The notes under the pieces were generated by a model, which worked only from the letters and a program-made list of their open reading frames with translations, was not told the origin of the DNA and searched no databases. Of a DNA stretch of 32,434 nt, positions 10,384-17,252 are shown piece by piece. Numbering within the stretch: position 1 is the stretch's first letter; every line of letters starts with the position of its first letter. Source of the DNA: Betaproteobacteria bacterium UBA7395. Lineage in GTDB: Bacteria; Pseudomonadota; Gammaproteobacteria; Burkholderiales; Rhodocyclaceae. Position numbers and translations under genes: made by a program. Where the stretch lies: contig DKNF01000206.1 in NCBI GenBank assembly GCA_002470165.1, forward strand, positions 1 to 32,434, given 5' to 3'.

Positions 10384-12363
10384 GTGAGCACAGAACAAGA
10401 AAATACCGGGAGCAGCGCTGTGGATGTCGGCCAGGTGGAGGCGATGTTGCGGCAGGAGGGGCAACGGCGGGCGGCCGGCAACACGCAGGCTTTCCTCGCC
10501 CGGCACGCGCCGTTCAACAAGATGGCGCCGGCGGCGCTGCAGTTGTTCGCGGAAAAGGCGCACATCGCCTTCTATCCGGCCGGCAGCCTGATCGTCGGTC
10601 CGGATTCGGGCAATGTCCGTTTCTTCTACCTGATCGAGTCGGGCAAGGTGCAGGCGCGCCAGGCCGGCGAAGTCACCGTGACCGAGTACTCCATCCTCAG
10701 TCTCGGGGCCGGTGAATCCTTTCCGATCGGTGCGGTCACTGCCGGCCGGCCGTCGACCAACATCTACACGGCGGTCGAGGACACCTTCTGCTATCACCTG
10801 CCGGCGGAAGACTATCTGACGCTGATGTCGACCAGCCCGGAATTCAACCTGTTCTGCACGCAGTACATTGCCAGCCTGCTCGACCAGTCGCGCCGGCAGT
10901 TGCAGGCGCAGTTCGCCCAGAAGGCCAGCGAGCAGCAGACGCTGAATTCGCCGCTGTCCGGCATCGGCGCCCGCAATCCGACCTCGGTGCTGCCGGAAAC
11001 GCCGCTGCGCGCGGCGCTGGAGTCGATGTCGCAACTGGGCATTGGCTCGATGGTGGTGGCCGATGCGGAGAAGAAACCGGTCGGCATCTTCACCCGCAGC
11101 GACCTGCTCGACCGGGTCGTGCTCGCCGATCTGCCGCTGAGCGCGCCGATCAGCCAGGCGATGTCGGCGTCGCCCTTCACCCTGAACGAACACGCGACCG
11201 CCTACGATGCGATGCTGGCGATGGCCACGCACGGCATCCGCCATGTGCTGGTGACCGACCATGCCGGTTGCCTGAGCGGCGTCGTTTCGGAGCGCGACCT
11301 GTTCGCGCTGCAACGCGTCGGCCTGCGCCAGATCCGTCAAGCCATCGAATCGGCGCCCGATGTCGAGGCGCTCAAGGCATCGGCCGCCGATGTGCGCCAG
11401 TTGTCGTTCAACATGCTGGCCCAGGGCATTGGCGCCGAGCAATTGACGCAGTTCATCTCGGCGCTCAACGATGCGCTGACCCGGCGCGTGATCCAACTCA
11501 ACCTGGAAAACCACGATTTCTCCGGCATTGACTGGTGCTGGCTGGCCTTCGGTTCGGAAGGCCGCGACGAGCAGACCTTCAGCACCGACCAGGATAACGG
11601 CATCGTCTATACCGTGCCCGAGGGCGAGGACAAGGAGGCGCTCAAACAGCGTTTCCTGGCCTTTGCGCTGGACACCAACAAGGACCTGGACAAGGTCGGT
11701 TTCCCGTTGTGCAAGGGCAACATCATGGCCAGCAACCCGCAGTGGTGCCTGACGCTGGACGAATGGCGCGCCCAGTTCAGCAAGTGGATCCGCACGCCGG
11801 AACCGGTGGCCCTGCTCAATGCGACCATCTTCTTCGATTTCCGGCCGCTGTACGGCAAGAGCGAGTTGTCCGACAGCATGCGCCGCCACCTGCTGGCCCA
11901 GGCGTCGGCAACGCCGATCTTCCTGCAGGCGATGGCGCGCAACGCGCTCGAAGTCGGTCCGCCGCTGGGCAAGATCCGCGATTTCGTCACCGATCTCGAA
12001 CCCGACTACCCGGGCAAGATCGACCTCAAGAAATACGGTTCGCGCATTTTCGTCGACGTTGCCCGGATCTATGCCCTGGCGGCCGGCGTGCATGGCACCA
12101 ACACCATCCAGCGACTCAAGCTGTCGGCGCAGAAGATGAACATCAAGGGCGAGGAAATCAACGCCGTGCTCGACGGCCTCAATTTCATCCAGTTGCTGCG
12201 CCTGCAGCATCAATATCTCGAGGGCGAGCCGGGCCGTCAGGGCGACAATCTGATCGATCCGGAAAAGCTCAATGAACTGGACCGCCGCATCCTCAAGGAA
12301 TCCTTCCGCCAGGCGCGCAAGATCCAGTCCCGTCTGAAGCTCGACTACCAAGTGAATCACTGA
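10384..12363 (+). CDS. cNMP-binding/CBS-pair/DUF294 nucleotidyltransferase
   Basis: 659 residues, GTG start with an AGGAAAGG ribosome site. Order of domains: cyclic-nucleotide-binding-like beta-barrel (about 45-160), two CBS domains (about 195-250 and 258-315, adenosyl-ligand sensors), a nucleotidyltransferase core with GSEGRDEQ at 390-397 and DQDN at 402-405, then the DUF294 C-terminal domain to the end. This layout matches the family annotated as signal-transduction proteins with cAMP-binding, CBS and nucleotidyltransferase domains. The CBS pair likely reads the AMP/ATP balance, which would suit a pathway where acs produces AMP; that link is inference. Both catalytic aspartates are present. 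It follows its shorter paralogue by 23 bases and is followed after 2 bases by the degenerate exonuclease. Confidence 0.9.
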   Translation: MSTEQENTGSSAVDVGQVEAMLRQEGQRRAAGNTQAFLARHAPFNKMAPAALQLFAEKAHIAFYPAGSLIVGPDSGNVRFFYLIESGKVQARQAGEVTVTEYSILSLGAGESFPIGAVTAGRPSTNIYTAVEDTFCYHLPAEDYLTLMSTSPEFNLFCTQYIASLLDQSRRQLQAQFAQKASEQQTLNSPLSGIGARNPTSVLPETPLRAALESMSQLGIGSMVVADAEKKPVGIFTRSDLLDRVVLADLPLSAPISQAMSASPFTLNEHATAYDAMLAMATHGIRHVLVTDHAGCLSGVVSERDLFALQRVGLRQIRQAIESAPDVEALKASAADVRQLSFNMLAQGIGAEQLTQFISALNDALTRRVIQLNLENHDFSGIDWCWLAFGSEGRDEQTFSTDQDNGIVYTVPEGEDKEALKQRFLAFALDTNKDLDKVGFPLCKGNIMASNPQWCLTLDEWRAQFSKWIRTPEPVALLNATIFFDFRPLYGKSELSDSMRRHLLAQASATPIFLQAMARNALEVGPPLGKIRDFVTDLEPDYPGKIDLKKYGSRIFVDVARIYALAAGVHGTNTIQRLKLSAQKMNIKGEEINAVLDGLNFIQLLRLQHQYLEGEPGRQGDNLIDPEKLNELDRRILKESFRQARKIQSRLKLDYQVNH

Positions 12364-12365
12364 TC

Positions 12366-13025
12366 ATGTTCGGCATCAAGAAATTCCTGTTCGGCGACGG
12401 GCTGAACGAAAACCTCCCGCCCGATGTGAAGTCCGCCGTTTCGGCCTGGCTGGCGCAGGAGGCGGCCGGGCTGGAATCGTCGCATTTCCTGACCCGCTAT
12501 GTCGTCATCGACATTGCCAGCGACGGCATGAATCCGGATAGCGACCGACTGACCGGCATCGCGGCAACCGTCGTGCACCAGGGCATCGTTTCGCCCGAGC
12601 AGAGTATCTATGTGGACCTGACGACGGCCGACGAAGCGGGGCAGGCCCGGCAACTGGCGGCCTTCCTGAATTTCATCGGCAAGTCACCGCTGGTTTCCTA
12701 CCACGTTGCGTTTGTCAGCGCCTTTCTCGAAAACCTGCTCAAGAAGCGCCTGGGCATTGCCTTTGCTGCCCGCTGGGTGGACCTGGCCTGGTTGCTGCCG
12801 GCGATGTTCGGCGAGAAAAGCCACAAGCCGATGCCGCTCGATGACTGGTTGGTCGCCTTCGGTCTCGATGTCGGCGAGGGGCGACGCAGTCCGAGCGAGA
12901 ACAACATGATACTGGCCCGTCTGCTGCAGATGCTGGTGGTCCGGGCGCATGCCAAGGGTGTCGACAGCGTCGAAGCCCTGATCGAGGAATCGAAGGCCAG
13001 CAGCCATTTGCGGCGTACCCGCTGA
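12366..13025 (+). CDS. Degenerate DEDD-exonuclease-like protein
   Basis: 219 residues, cytoplasmic. The fold and spacing resemble the polymerase III epsilon exonuclease, but the active site is largely gone. DxE is D49-I-A51 (Glu lost), the HNAxFD motif reads YHVAF with V117 in place of Asp, and the final H....D pair reads S175 and N180. Only one of five catalytic residues remains, so it is probably a non-catalytic binding protein or a partner of the active exonuclease encoded upstream. A conserved-looking PLDDWLVAFGLDVGEG segment is at about 157-172. It is separated by 2 bases from the nucleotidyltransferase before it and by 5 bases from the symporter after it, so co-translation is likely. 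Databases may still label it 'exonuclease' on fold alone. Confidence 0.8.
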   Translation: MFGIKKFLFGDGLNENLPPDVKSAVSAWLAQEAAGLESSHFLTRYVVIDIASDGMNPDSDRLTGIAATVVHQGIVSPEQSIYVDLTTADEAGQARQLAAFLNFIGKSPLVSYHVAFVSAFLENLLKKRLGIAFAARWVDLAWLLPAMFGEKSHKPMPLDDWLVAFGLDVGEGRRSPSENNMILARLLQMLVVRAHAKGVDSVEALIEESKASSHLRRTR

Positions 13026-13030
13026 CCGGC

Positions 13031-15073
13031 ATGCTCTCTTCCCTGACCCGCCTGCAGCGCTACTACCTGTACTACACGGGTATCTTCCTGCTGTTCGTGG
13101 TCGTACTGGCGGCGCTCGAGCGTGCCGGCATGCCGGCACGCTGGGTCGGTTATGCCTTCCTGGTGTTCACCGTGTCGATGTACGCGACCATCGGTGTCTT
13201 CAGCCGGACCACCGACGTTTCCGAATACTACGTCGCCGGCCGGCGGGTGCCGGCATTCTTCAACGGCATGGCGACCGGCGCCGACTGGATGAGTGCGGCT
13301 TCCTTCATGGGGCTGGCCGGTACGCTCTACCTGCAGGGCTTCCAGGGCCTGGCCTACGTCATCGGCTGGACCGGCGGTTTCGTGCTGGTGGCCCTGCTGC
13401 TGGCACCTTACCTGCGCCGTTTCGGGCAATACACCATTCCCGATTTCCTCAGTGCCCGCTACGGCGGTAACACCATCCGCCTGATCGCCGTGTTCGCGGC
13501 GATCCTCGCTTCCTTCGTCTATGTCGTCGCGCAGATCTACGGGGTCGGCGTCATCACCAGTCGTTTCGTCAGCCTGCAGTTCGAGGTCGGGGTATTTGTC
13601 GGCCTCGCCGGCATTCTGGTCTGTTCCTTTCTCGGCGGCATGCGGGCGGTCACCTGGACGCAGGTGGCCCAATACCTGATCCTGATCGTCGCCTACATCA
13701 CGCCAGTCGCCATCCTGTCCTACAACGTGACCGGTGTTCCCGTGCCACAGATGGTCTATGGCCAGGTGCTGTCGGAGGTGAGCAAACTCGAGGAAGGGCT
13801 GTTCGATTCGCCGACCGAGCTGGAAGTCCGCGAACGTTATCGCGAGCGTGCCGACCAGTACGCCCAGAAGATCATGCAGTTGCCGCATTCGCTGACCCAG
13901 GAGCGGGAGCGCCTGTCGATTCAGATCAACGAGCTCAAGTCGTCGGATGTACAGATGCGCGAGATCGTCCTGCTCGAGCGTCAGCGGCGTGAATTGCCGC
14001 AGGACCCCGCACAGGCCCGCGAACGTTGGGAAAAGGAAATGTACGAGGCGCTGGAGCGAAGCAAGCCGCCCCTGCGCCATGCCGAGGCTTTCCCCGGGGA
14101 TTCCGAGGCGGAACGCAATGCCCAGCGGATCAATTTCCTGGCACTCATTTTCTGCCTGACCATCGGTACGGCGGCCTTGCCGCACGTCCTGATGCGCTAC
14201 TACACGACACCGACCGTGGCGCAGGCGCGCCAGTCGGTATTCTGGTCGTTGTTGTTCATCATCATTCTGTACGTCACCGCGCCGGCCTACGCGGTGTTTG
14301 CCAAATTCGAGGTGTTGTCCAACCTGGCCGGTATCCCGATTGCCAAACTGCCCGGGTGGGTGGCGGCCTGGGCCAAGGTCGGGCTGGTGTCGATCGAGGA
14401 TATCAACGGCGACGGCATCATGCAGTTTGCCGAGTTGTCGCTGAACCCGGACGTGATCGTGCTGGCGACACCGGAAATCGCCGGCATGCCCTATGTCGTT
14501 TCCGGTCTGGTGGCGGCGGGGGCGCTGGCCGCCGCGCTGTCGACCGCCGACGGCCTGCTGCTGACGATCACCAGCGCGCTGTCGCACGATGTCTATTACC
14601 GGATCTTTCGCCCGCAGTCGTCGACCCAGTTCCGCCTGGTCATCGCCAAGTCGCTGCTGCTGGTCGTTGCCGTCCTGGCGGCCACGGTGGCGGCGCAAAA
14701 ACCGGGGACCATCCTGTCGATGGTGGCCTGGGCCTTCTCGATTGCCGGTTCCGCCTTCTTCCCGGCGCTGGTGCTCGGTATCTTCTGGGCTCGGGCAACG
14801 CGTGCCGGGGCCATTGCCGGCATGCTGGTCGGCCTGTCGCTGACCGTTTATTACATCCTGCGCCTGGAATTTGGTGGCTATTCCTGGCTGGGTTTTGCCG
14901 ATGGCCCGCTCAATCCCTGGTTCCATCTACAATCGACCTCGGCGGGCGTGTTTGGCATCCTGGCCGGATTCGTGACCAACATCGCGGTCAGCCTGATGAC
15001 CCGGCCATCGCCGCAGGCCGCGGAGTTCCTTGAGCGCATCCGGCGTCCCGGCGGTCGCGAGGAGGGGGCATGA
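13031..15073 (+). CDS. Sodium:solute symporter, VC_2705-type large subunit
   Basis: 680 residues, SLC5/SSS family, inner membrane; probably imports acetate or another short carboxylate with Na+ (inferred from acs and the SLC5-kinase nearby). Multiple membrane helices carry family motifs such as ATGADWMSAASFMGLAG near residue 80. A charged hydrophilic insert of about 125 residues (about 245-372) with coiled-coil character interrupts the helices. A second hydrophilic loop holds D457-x-N-x-D-G...E468, which matches an EF-hand calcium loop at the key positions. The length exceeds ActP (about 550) because of these insertions. The stop overlaps the start of the DUF4212 small subunit by 4 bases, as is usual for this two-subunit subfamily. 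Confidence 0.9.
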   Translation: MLSSLTRLQRYYLYYTGIFLLFVVVLAALERAGMPARWVGYAFLVFTVSMYATIGVFSRTTDVSEYYVAGRRVPAFFNGMATGADWMSAASFMGLAGTLYLQGFQGLAYVIGWTGGFVLVALLLAPYLRRFGQYTIPDFLSARYGGNTIRLIAVFAAILASFVYVVAQIYGVGVITSRFVSLQFEVGVFVGLAGILVCSFLGGMRAVTWTQVAQYLILIVAYITPVAILSYNVTGVPVPQMVYGQVLSEVSKLEEGLFDSPTELEVRERYRERADQYAQKIMQLPHSLTQERERLSIQINELKSSDVQMREIVLLERQRRELPQDPAQARERWEKEMYEALERSKPPLRHAEAFPGDSEAERNAQRINFLALIFCLTIGTAALPHVLMRYYTTPTVAQARQSVFWSLLFIIILYVTAPAYAVFAKFEVLSNLAGIPIAKLPGWVAAWAKVGLVSIEDINGDGIMQFAELSLNPDVIVLATPEIAGMPYVVSGLVAAGALAAALSTADGLLLTITSALSHDVYYRIFRPQSSTQFRLVIAKSLLLVVAVLAATVAAQKPGTILSMVAWAFSIAGSAFFPALVLGIFWARATRAGAIAGMLVGLSLTVYYILRLEFGGYSWLGFADGPLNPWFHLQSTSAGVFGILAGFVTNIAVSLMTRPSPQAAEFLERIRRPGGREEGA

Positions 15074-15324
15074 GCGCGCCTTCTTCCTACTGGCGCAAGA
15101 CCAGTCGGTTGACGGCATGGTTGCTCCTGCTCTGGGTCGTGCTGACTTTCGGCGTCACCTGGTTCGCCCGGGAACTGAACGAGTATTCGTTTTTCGGTTT
15201 TCCCTTCGGCTTCTATTTCGCCGCCCAGGGCATCCTGCTTTGCTATCTCGGGATCATCGTCCATTACAGCCGCCGCATGCGCGATCTCGATGCCGAGCAC
15301 GAATCTGAAATCGACCCGGAATAA
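15070..15324 (+). CDS. DUF4212 sodium:solute symporter small subunit
   Basis: 84 residues. Two predicted membrane helices at about 12-32 and 41-66 flank the conserved-looking FARELNEYSFFGFPFGFYFAAQG region, and a charged acidic tail (DAEHESEIDPE) follows. This is the family of small subunits that accompany VC_2705-like symporters. It starts inside the last codons of the large subunit (ATGA overlap), so the two should be made together. Function is taken from the family: assembly or activity of the large subunit. Substrate cannot be read from the sequence. Confidence 0.92.
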   Translation: MSAPSSYWRKTSRLTAWLLLLWVVLTFGVTWFARELNEYSFFGFPFGFYFAAQGILLCYLGIIVHYSRRMRDLDAEHESEIDPE

Positions 15325-15327
15325 GGC

Positions 15328-15600
15328 ATGCTGCTGTTTCTGATCGGTGCCCTGCGGGCCATCGTCGAAATGCTCGGTCTGGCCTTGCTCGGCCTGGCGG
15401 CCATGAGCGTGCTGGCCGGTAGCCGACGCCACGACAATGCGATCTACCGCCTGTTTGAACTGCTGACCCGCGCGCCGCGCCGACTGGTCGCCGCGATTCT
15501 GCCCGCATCGACCCCCGCCGTTGTCAGCGGTGTGTTGTGTTTCGTCCTGTTGTTCGTGATCTGGATAGGCCTGGCCTTGTGGCGCCTGACCCTGGTCTGA
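15328..15600 (+). CDS. Small two-helix membrane protein, unknown function
   Basis: 90 residues, starting 4 bases after the symporter small subunit, so it is probably the last gene of the operon. A hydrophobic N-terminal stretch (residues 1-30, ending SVLAGSR) may be a signal anchor. A basic loop (RAPRRLV) and a C-terminal helix (about 65-88) follow. No family was recognised. It ends 3 bases before the convergent CZB gene. Position suggests a role connected with the symporter, but there is no motif to support one. Confidence 0.75.
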   Translation: MLLFLIGALRAIVEMLGLALLGLAAMSVLAGSRRHDNAIYRLFELLTRAPRRLVAAILPASTPAVVSGVLCFVLLFVIWIGLALWRLTLV

Positions 15601-15608
15601 CGATCAGG
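15591..15608. terminator. Short hairpin between convergent genes
   Basis: CCTGGTC/GATCAGG (one G-T wobble, 4-base loop) covers both stop codons of the convergent genes ending at 15600 and 15604. There is no T-run on either strand, so a terminator role is only suggested by its position. Confidence 0.3.
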
Positions 15609-15933
15609 CCGGCAGTTGCTGGCGCAATTGGTCCAGTGCGGCGACCAGTTGGTGGGCAGTTTCGTTGAGTTCGGGCAACAGCAGGTCGGCCGAGTCACCG
15701 AGTCCGTTCTGGCTCAATTCGACAATTTCGTTGGCCAGATCGTGGAAACGCTGGTGGGTCTCGGTCAATGCCGCCGAAACGCCGGCCTGGTTGGCGAGCA
15801 GCCTGTCCAGCATGCAGCCGCGATGTTCCGATAGCGGCATGTCGGCATAGTTGCCGCCGGCAAAGGCATTGAGAAACTGGCGACGCCACGTGTTGTGCAG
15901 GCGAATGGCTTCATCGATGTCGATGCGCTTCAT
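15604..15933 (-). CDS. Stand-alone CZB (chemoreceptor zinc-binding) domain protein
   Basis: 109 residues, all helical in appearance and soluble. The CZB pattern of three histidines and one cysteine is visible: H13 (RLHNTW), C40 (EHRGCMLDRLL), H60 and H64 (THQRFH). In the family this site binds zinc, often at the end of chemoreceptors or diguanylate cyclases, and also senses HOCl. Here it is not fused to anything. A GGGGAT ribosome site precedes the ATG at 15933. The upstream minus-strand gene is the 56-aa SOS-box ORF, 107 bases away, so the two might share a transcript. A GGDEF-EAL protein is encoded 2.7 kb away, a possible but unproven partner. Confidence 0.78.
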   Translation of the reverse strand: MKRIDIDEAIRLHNTWRRQFLNAFAGGNYADMPLSEHRGCMLDRLLANQAGVSAALTETHQRFHDLANEIVELSQNGLGDSADLLLPELNETAHQLVAALDQLRQQLPA

Positions 15934-16040
15934 GAGTGCTTATCCCCGGTGTGAAATGGCCGCTGTCGGCGGTTCTGTTCTCTCAAGCCGCCATTATGCC
16001 GCAGGCGCCGCCCGACGCCACGACTCCGGGGAAAAAGCCT

Positions 16041-16211
16041 TTAGCGGCGATTCAGCCGGACATGGCTGCTGCGCCGCCAGCACGCCGGCCGGTTCAGTTC
16101 TGAGAGATCAGGGCCGCGCTGGCCGAAGATGGCGTGGGCAATCGCCAGTTTTCTCTGTTCTTCTTCGGAAATGCCGGCGATCAGGTCGAACCATTTCTGC
16201 AGTTGTTTCAT
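16041..16211 (-). CDS. Orphan 56-aa protein behind two LexA boxes
   Basis: ATG at 16211, TAA at 16041-16043, 56 residues starting MKQLQKWFDLIAGISEEEQR. It has a purine-rich ribosome site (AAAAGGGG) about 8 bases before the start. The N-terminal ~32 residues look like amphipathic helices; the C-terminus is arginine-rich (CWRRSSHVRLNRR). There is no signal peptide or membrane helix, so it does not resemble TisB-type toxins. No family was recognised. Two near-consensus SOS boxes lie 20-76 bases upstream and would cover its promoter, so damage-induced expression is likely. The strong ribosome site and boxes argue that it is a real gene; the arginine-rich tail could also mean the frame is a remnant. 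Confidence 0.6.
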   Translation of the reverse strand: MKQLQKWFDLIAGISEEEQRKLAIAHAIFGQRGPDLSELNRPACWRRSSHVRLNRR

Positions 16212-16230
16212 GATTTAGCCCCTTTTGATG

Positions 16231-16250
16231 TACTGTATAGAAAATCAGTG
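16231..16250 (-). promoter_or_regulatory. LexA/SOS box 1
   Basis: The 20-base site begins TACTG and ends CAGTG, with an AT-rich 10-base centre. The core CTGTATAGAAAATCAG matches CTGT-N8-ACAG except for one base. It lies 20 bases before the 56-aa ORF start, in the expected promoter position. Confidence 0.72.
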
Positions 16251-16267
16251 TTCGTAGATTACCGAAC

Positions 16268-16287
16268 TACTGTTTTCTTGTACAGTA
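16268..16287 (-). promoter_or_regulatory. LexA/SOS box 2
   Basis: The core CTGTTTTCTTGTACAG is a perfect CTGT-N8-ACAG, flanked by TA on both sides as in the long E. coli consensus TACTG-N10-CAGTA. The centre is 37 bases from box 1. The nearest downstream gene on the minus strand is the 56-aa ORF; the other neighbour ends here and cannot be controlled by it. Confidence 0.8.
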
Positions 16288-16305
16288 TTTTTTTGGGGGC
16301 TGCGC

Positions 16306-16839
16306 TCAGGTCGACCGCTTTGCCTTCTTCAACGATATCGTGATCAGGAAAGGAAATTCCGGGTCGGCAGACCAGGCTACACGGAAACCCTCGCCAAGCG
16401 CTTGTGCGATCCAGGCGGTCAATGCTTTGCGGTCGACGGCTTCGCAGCGCAGATCGGCGACGATCACGCCGCCGTCTTCGTATACGGGGAAGTCCGAACA
16501 GCCCGCCGGCTTGATTGGCTGCCCATAGACGCTGCACGATGCGGTCGCCTCGTTGAAAGCAGGGCAGGGCTTGCCGTGTGCGTAGTACAAGCCGTTGGCG
16601 GCACGGATTTCCTGGGGGCCCTGGCCGGTTGCCAGCCGTCGATCGAAGGTCGCGCGCGGCTCCTCGATCCGCCAGAAGGTGCGGACCTGCTTCCACTCGA
16701 GTTCAAGCACCAGCGGATCGAGACGGCAGCATGAGTTCGAGCATTGCGGGCAATGCGGGATCACAACACTGGCCTGGTAGGCGGCAGCTGCGTCGGCGAG
16801 TTCGTCGGCCAGACGACGGGGCGTGGTGCGTGGGGGCAT
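16306..16839 (-). CDS. YkgJ-family cysteine-cluster (zinc/iron-chelating) protein
   Basis: 177 residues from the ATG at 16839. Cysteine motif HCPQCSNSCC near residues 29-38, then GKPCPAFNEATASCSVYG, PAGCSDFPVYEDG and DLRCEA. These fit the YkgJ/UPF0153 pattern of conserved cysteines thought to bind Zn or an Fe-S cluster. The function is unknown in the family. The frame stays open upstream to a TTG at 16974, with another ATG at 16884; neither has a convincing ribosome site. The chosen start is where the protein becomes family-like (PPRTTPRRLADELADAAAAY), and the true start is uncertain. It is divergent from the small Gln-rich gene at 16995. Confidence 0.8.
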   Translation of the reverse strand: MPPRTTPRRLADELADAAAAYQASVVIPHCPQCSNSCCRLDPLVLELEWKQVRTFWRIEEPRATFDRRLATGQGPQEIRAANGLYYAHGKPCPAFNEATASCSVYGQPIKPAGCSDFPVYEDGGVIVADLRCEAVDRKALTAWIAQALGEGFRVAWSADPEFPFLITISLKKAKRST

Positions 16840-16935
16840 TGGCGAGGAGCGGTTGCTGTTTGGGATCGGACGCACAGTGTACATGGCCGGGGCGTGTCTG
16901 TTGTCTTGTAAAGATGCCTGCGTCGGCTGTCCGGG

Positions 16936-16964
16936 CTGGAAGATTTCCGGAAATGGTGTAAAGT
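16936..16964 (+). promoter_or_regulatory. Candidate promoter of the Gln-rich gene pair
   Basis: CTGGAA (16936-16941), 17 bases, TAAAGT (16959-16964), with TG one base before the -10. The spacer holds a perfect 12-base palindrome ATTTCCGGAAAT (16943-16954), which could be an operator. Weak hexamers, good geometry. Confidence 0.35.
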
Positions 16965-16994
16965 AAGGGTGCAATCCTCTATCAGGAGAAGATC

Positions 16995-17207
16995 ATGGAA
17001 GTCGCATCTGTAGGCGCATCCGGTGCGTATGCCAACAACAGCATTCAGTCCGCACGTCCCCAGCCTGCTCAGGAGCAGCAACAGGTCGAGCGGCGCGAGC
17101 AGCAGGCACGTCCGGACCAGCAGGTTCAGCAAACTGAAGAAACGGCACGCCCGGTAATCAATGCCCAAGGGCAGGAGACGGGGCGTCTGGTCAATACGAC
17201 CGCCTGA
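16995..17207 (+). CDS. Small Gln-rich protein 1, shared C-terminal motif
   Basis: 70 residues with a clear AGGAGAA ribosome site. The centre is highly polar, rich in Gln, Glu and Arg (PAQEQQQVERREQQARPDQQ), probably disordered or a short coiled coil. There is no signal peptide, Cys or membrane helix. Its last 16 residues, INAQGQETGRLVNTTA, match the end of the next protein at 10 of 16 positions. No known family recognised. It is in tandem with the next gene, 45 bases apart, and both end before a strong terminator. Confidence 0.78.
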   Translation: MEVASVGASGAYANNSIQSARPQPAQEQQQVERREQQARPDQQVQQTEETARPVINAQGQETGRLVNTTA

Positions 17208-17252
17208 CCATTTCCCGCCTGGCGCGGGTGATTTGTAAGTGAGGTAATTGCG

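Noticed and set aside
10357..12360. 667-aa minus-strand ORF opposite the CBS-DUF294 gene
   Set aside because: Shadow of a multi-domain gene; no motif or ribosome site.
12698..14926. 742-aa minus-strand ORF opposite the pseudo-exonuclease and symporter
   Set aside because: Covers two genes with evident families; the antisense protein has no recognisable motif.
16943..16954. Perfect palindrome ATTTCCGGAAAT as a standalone regulator site
   Set aside because: Single short palindrome with no second copy noticed; kept only as a note on the candidate promoter.
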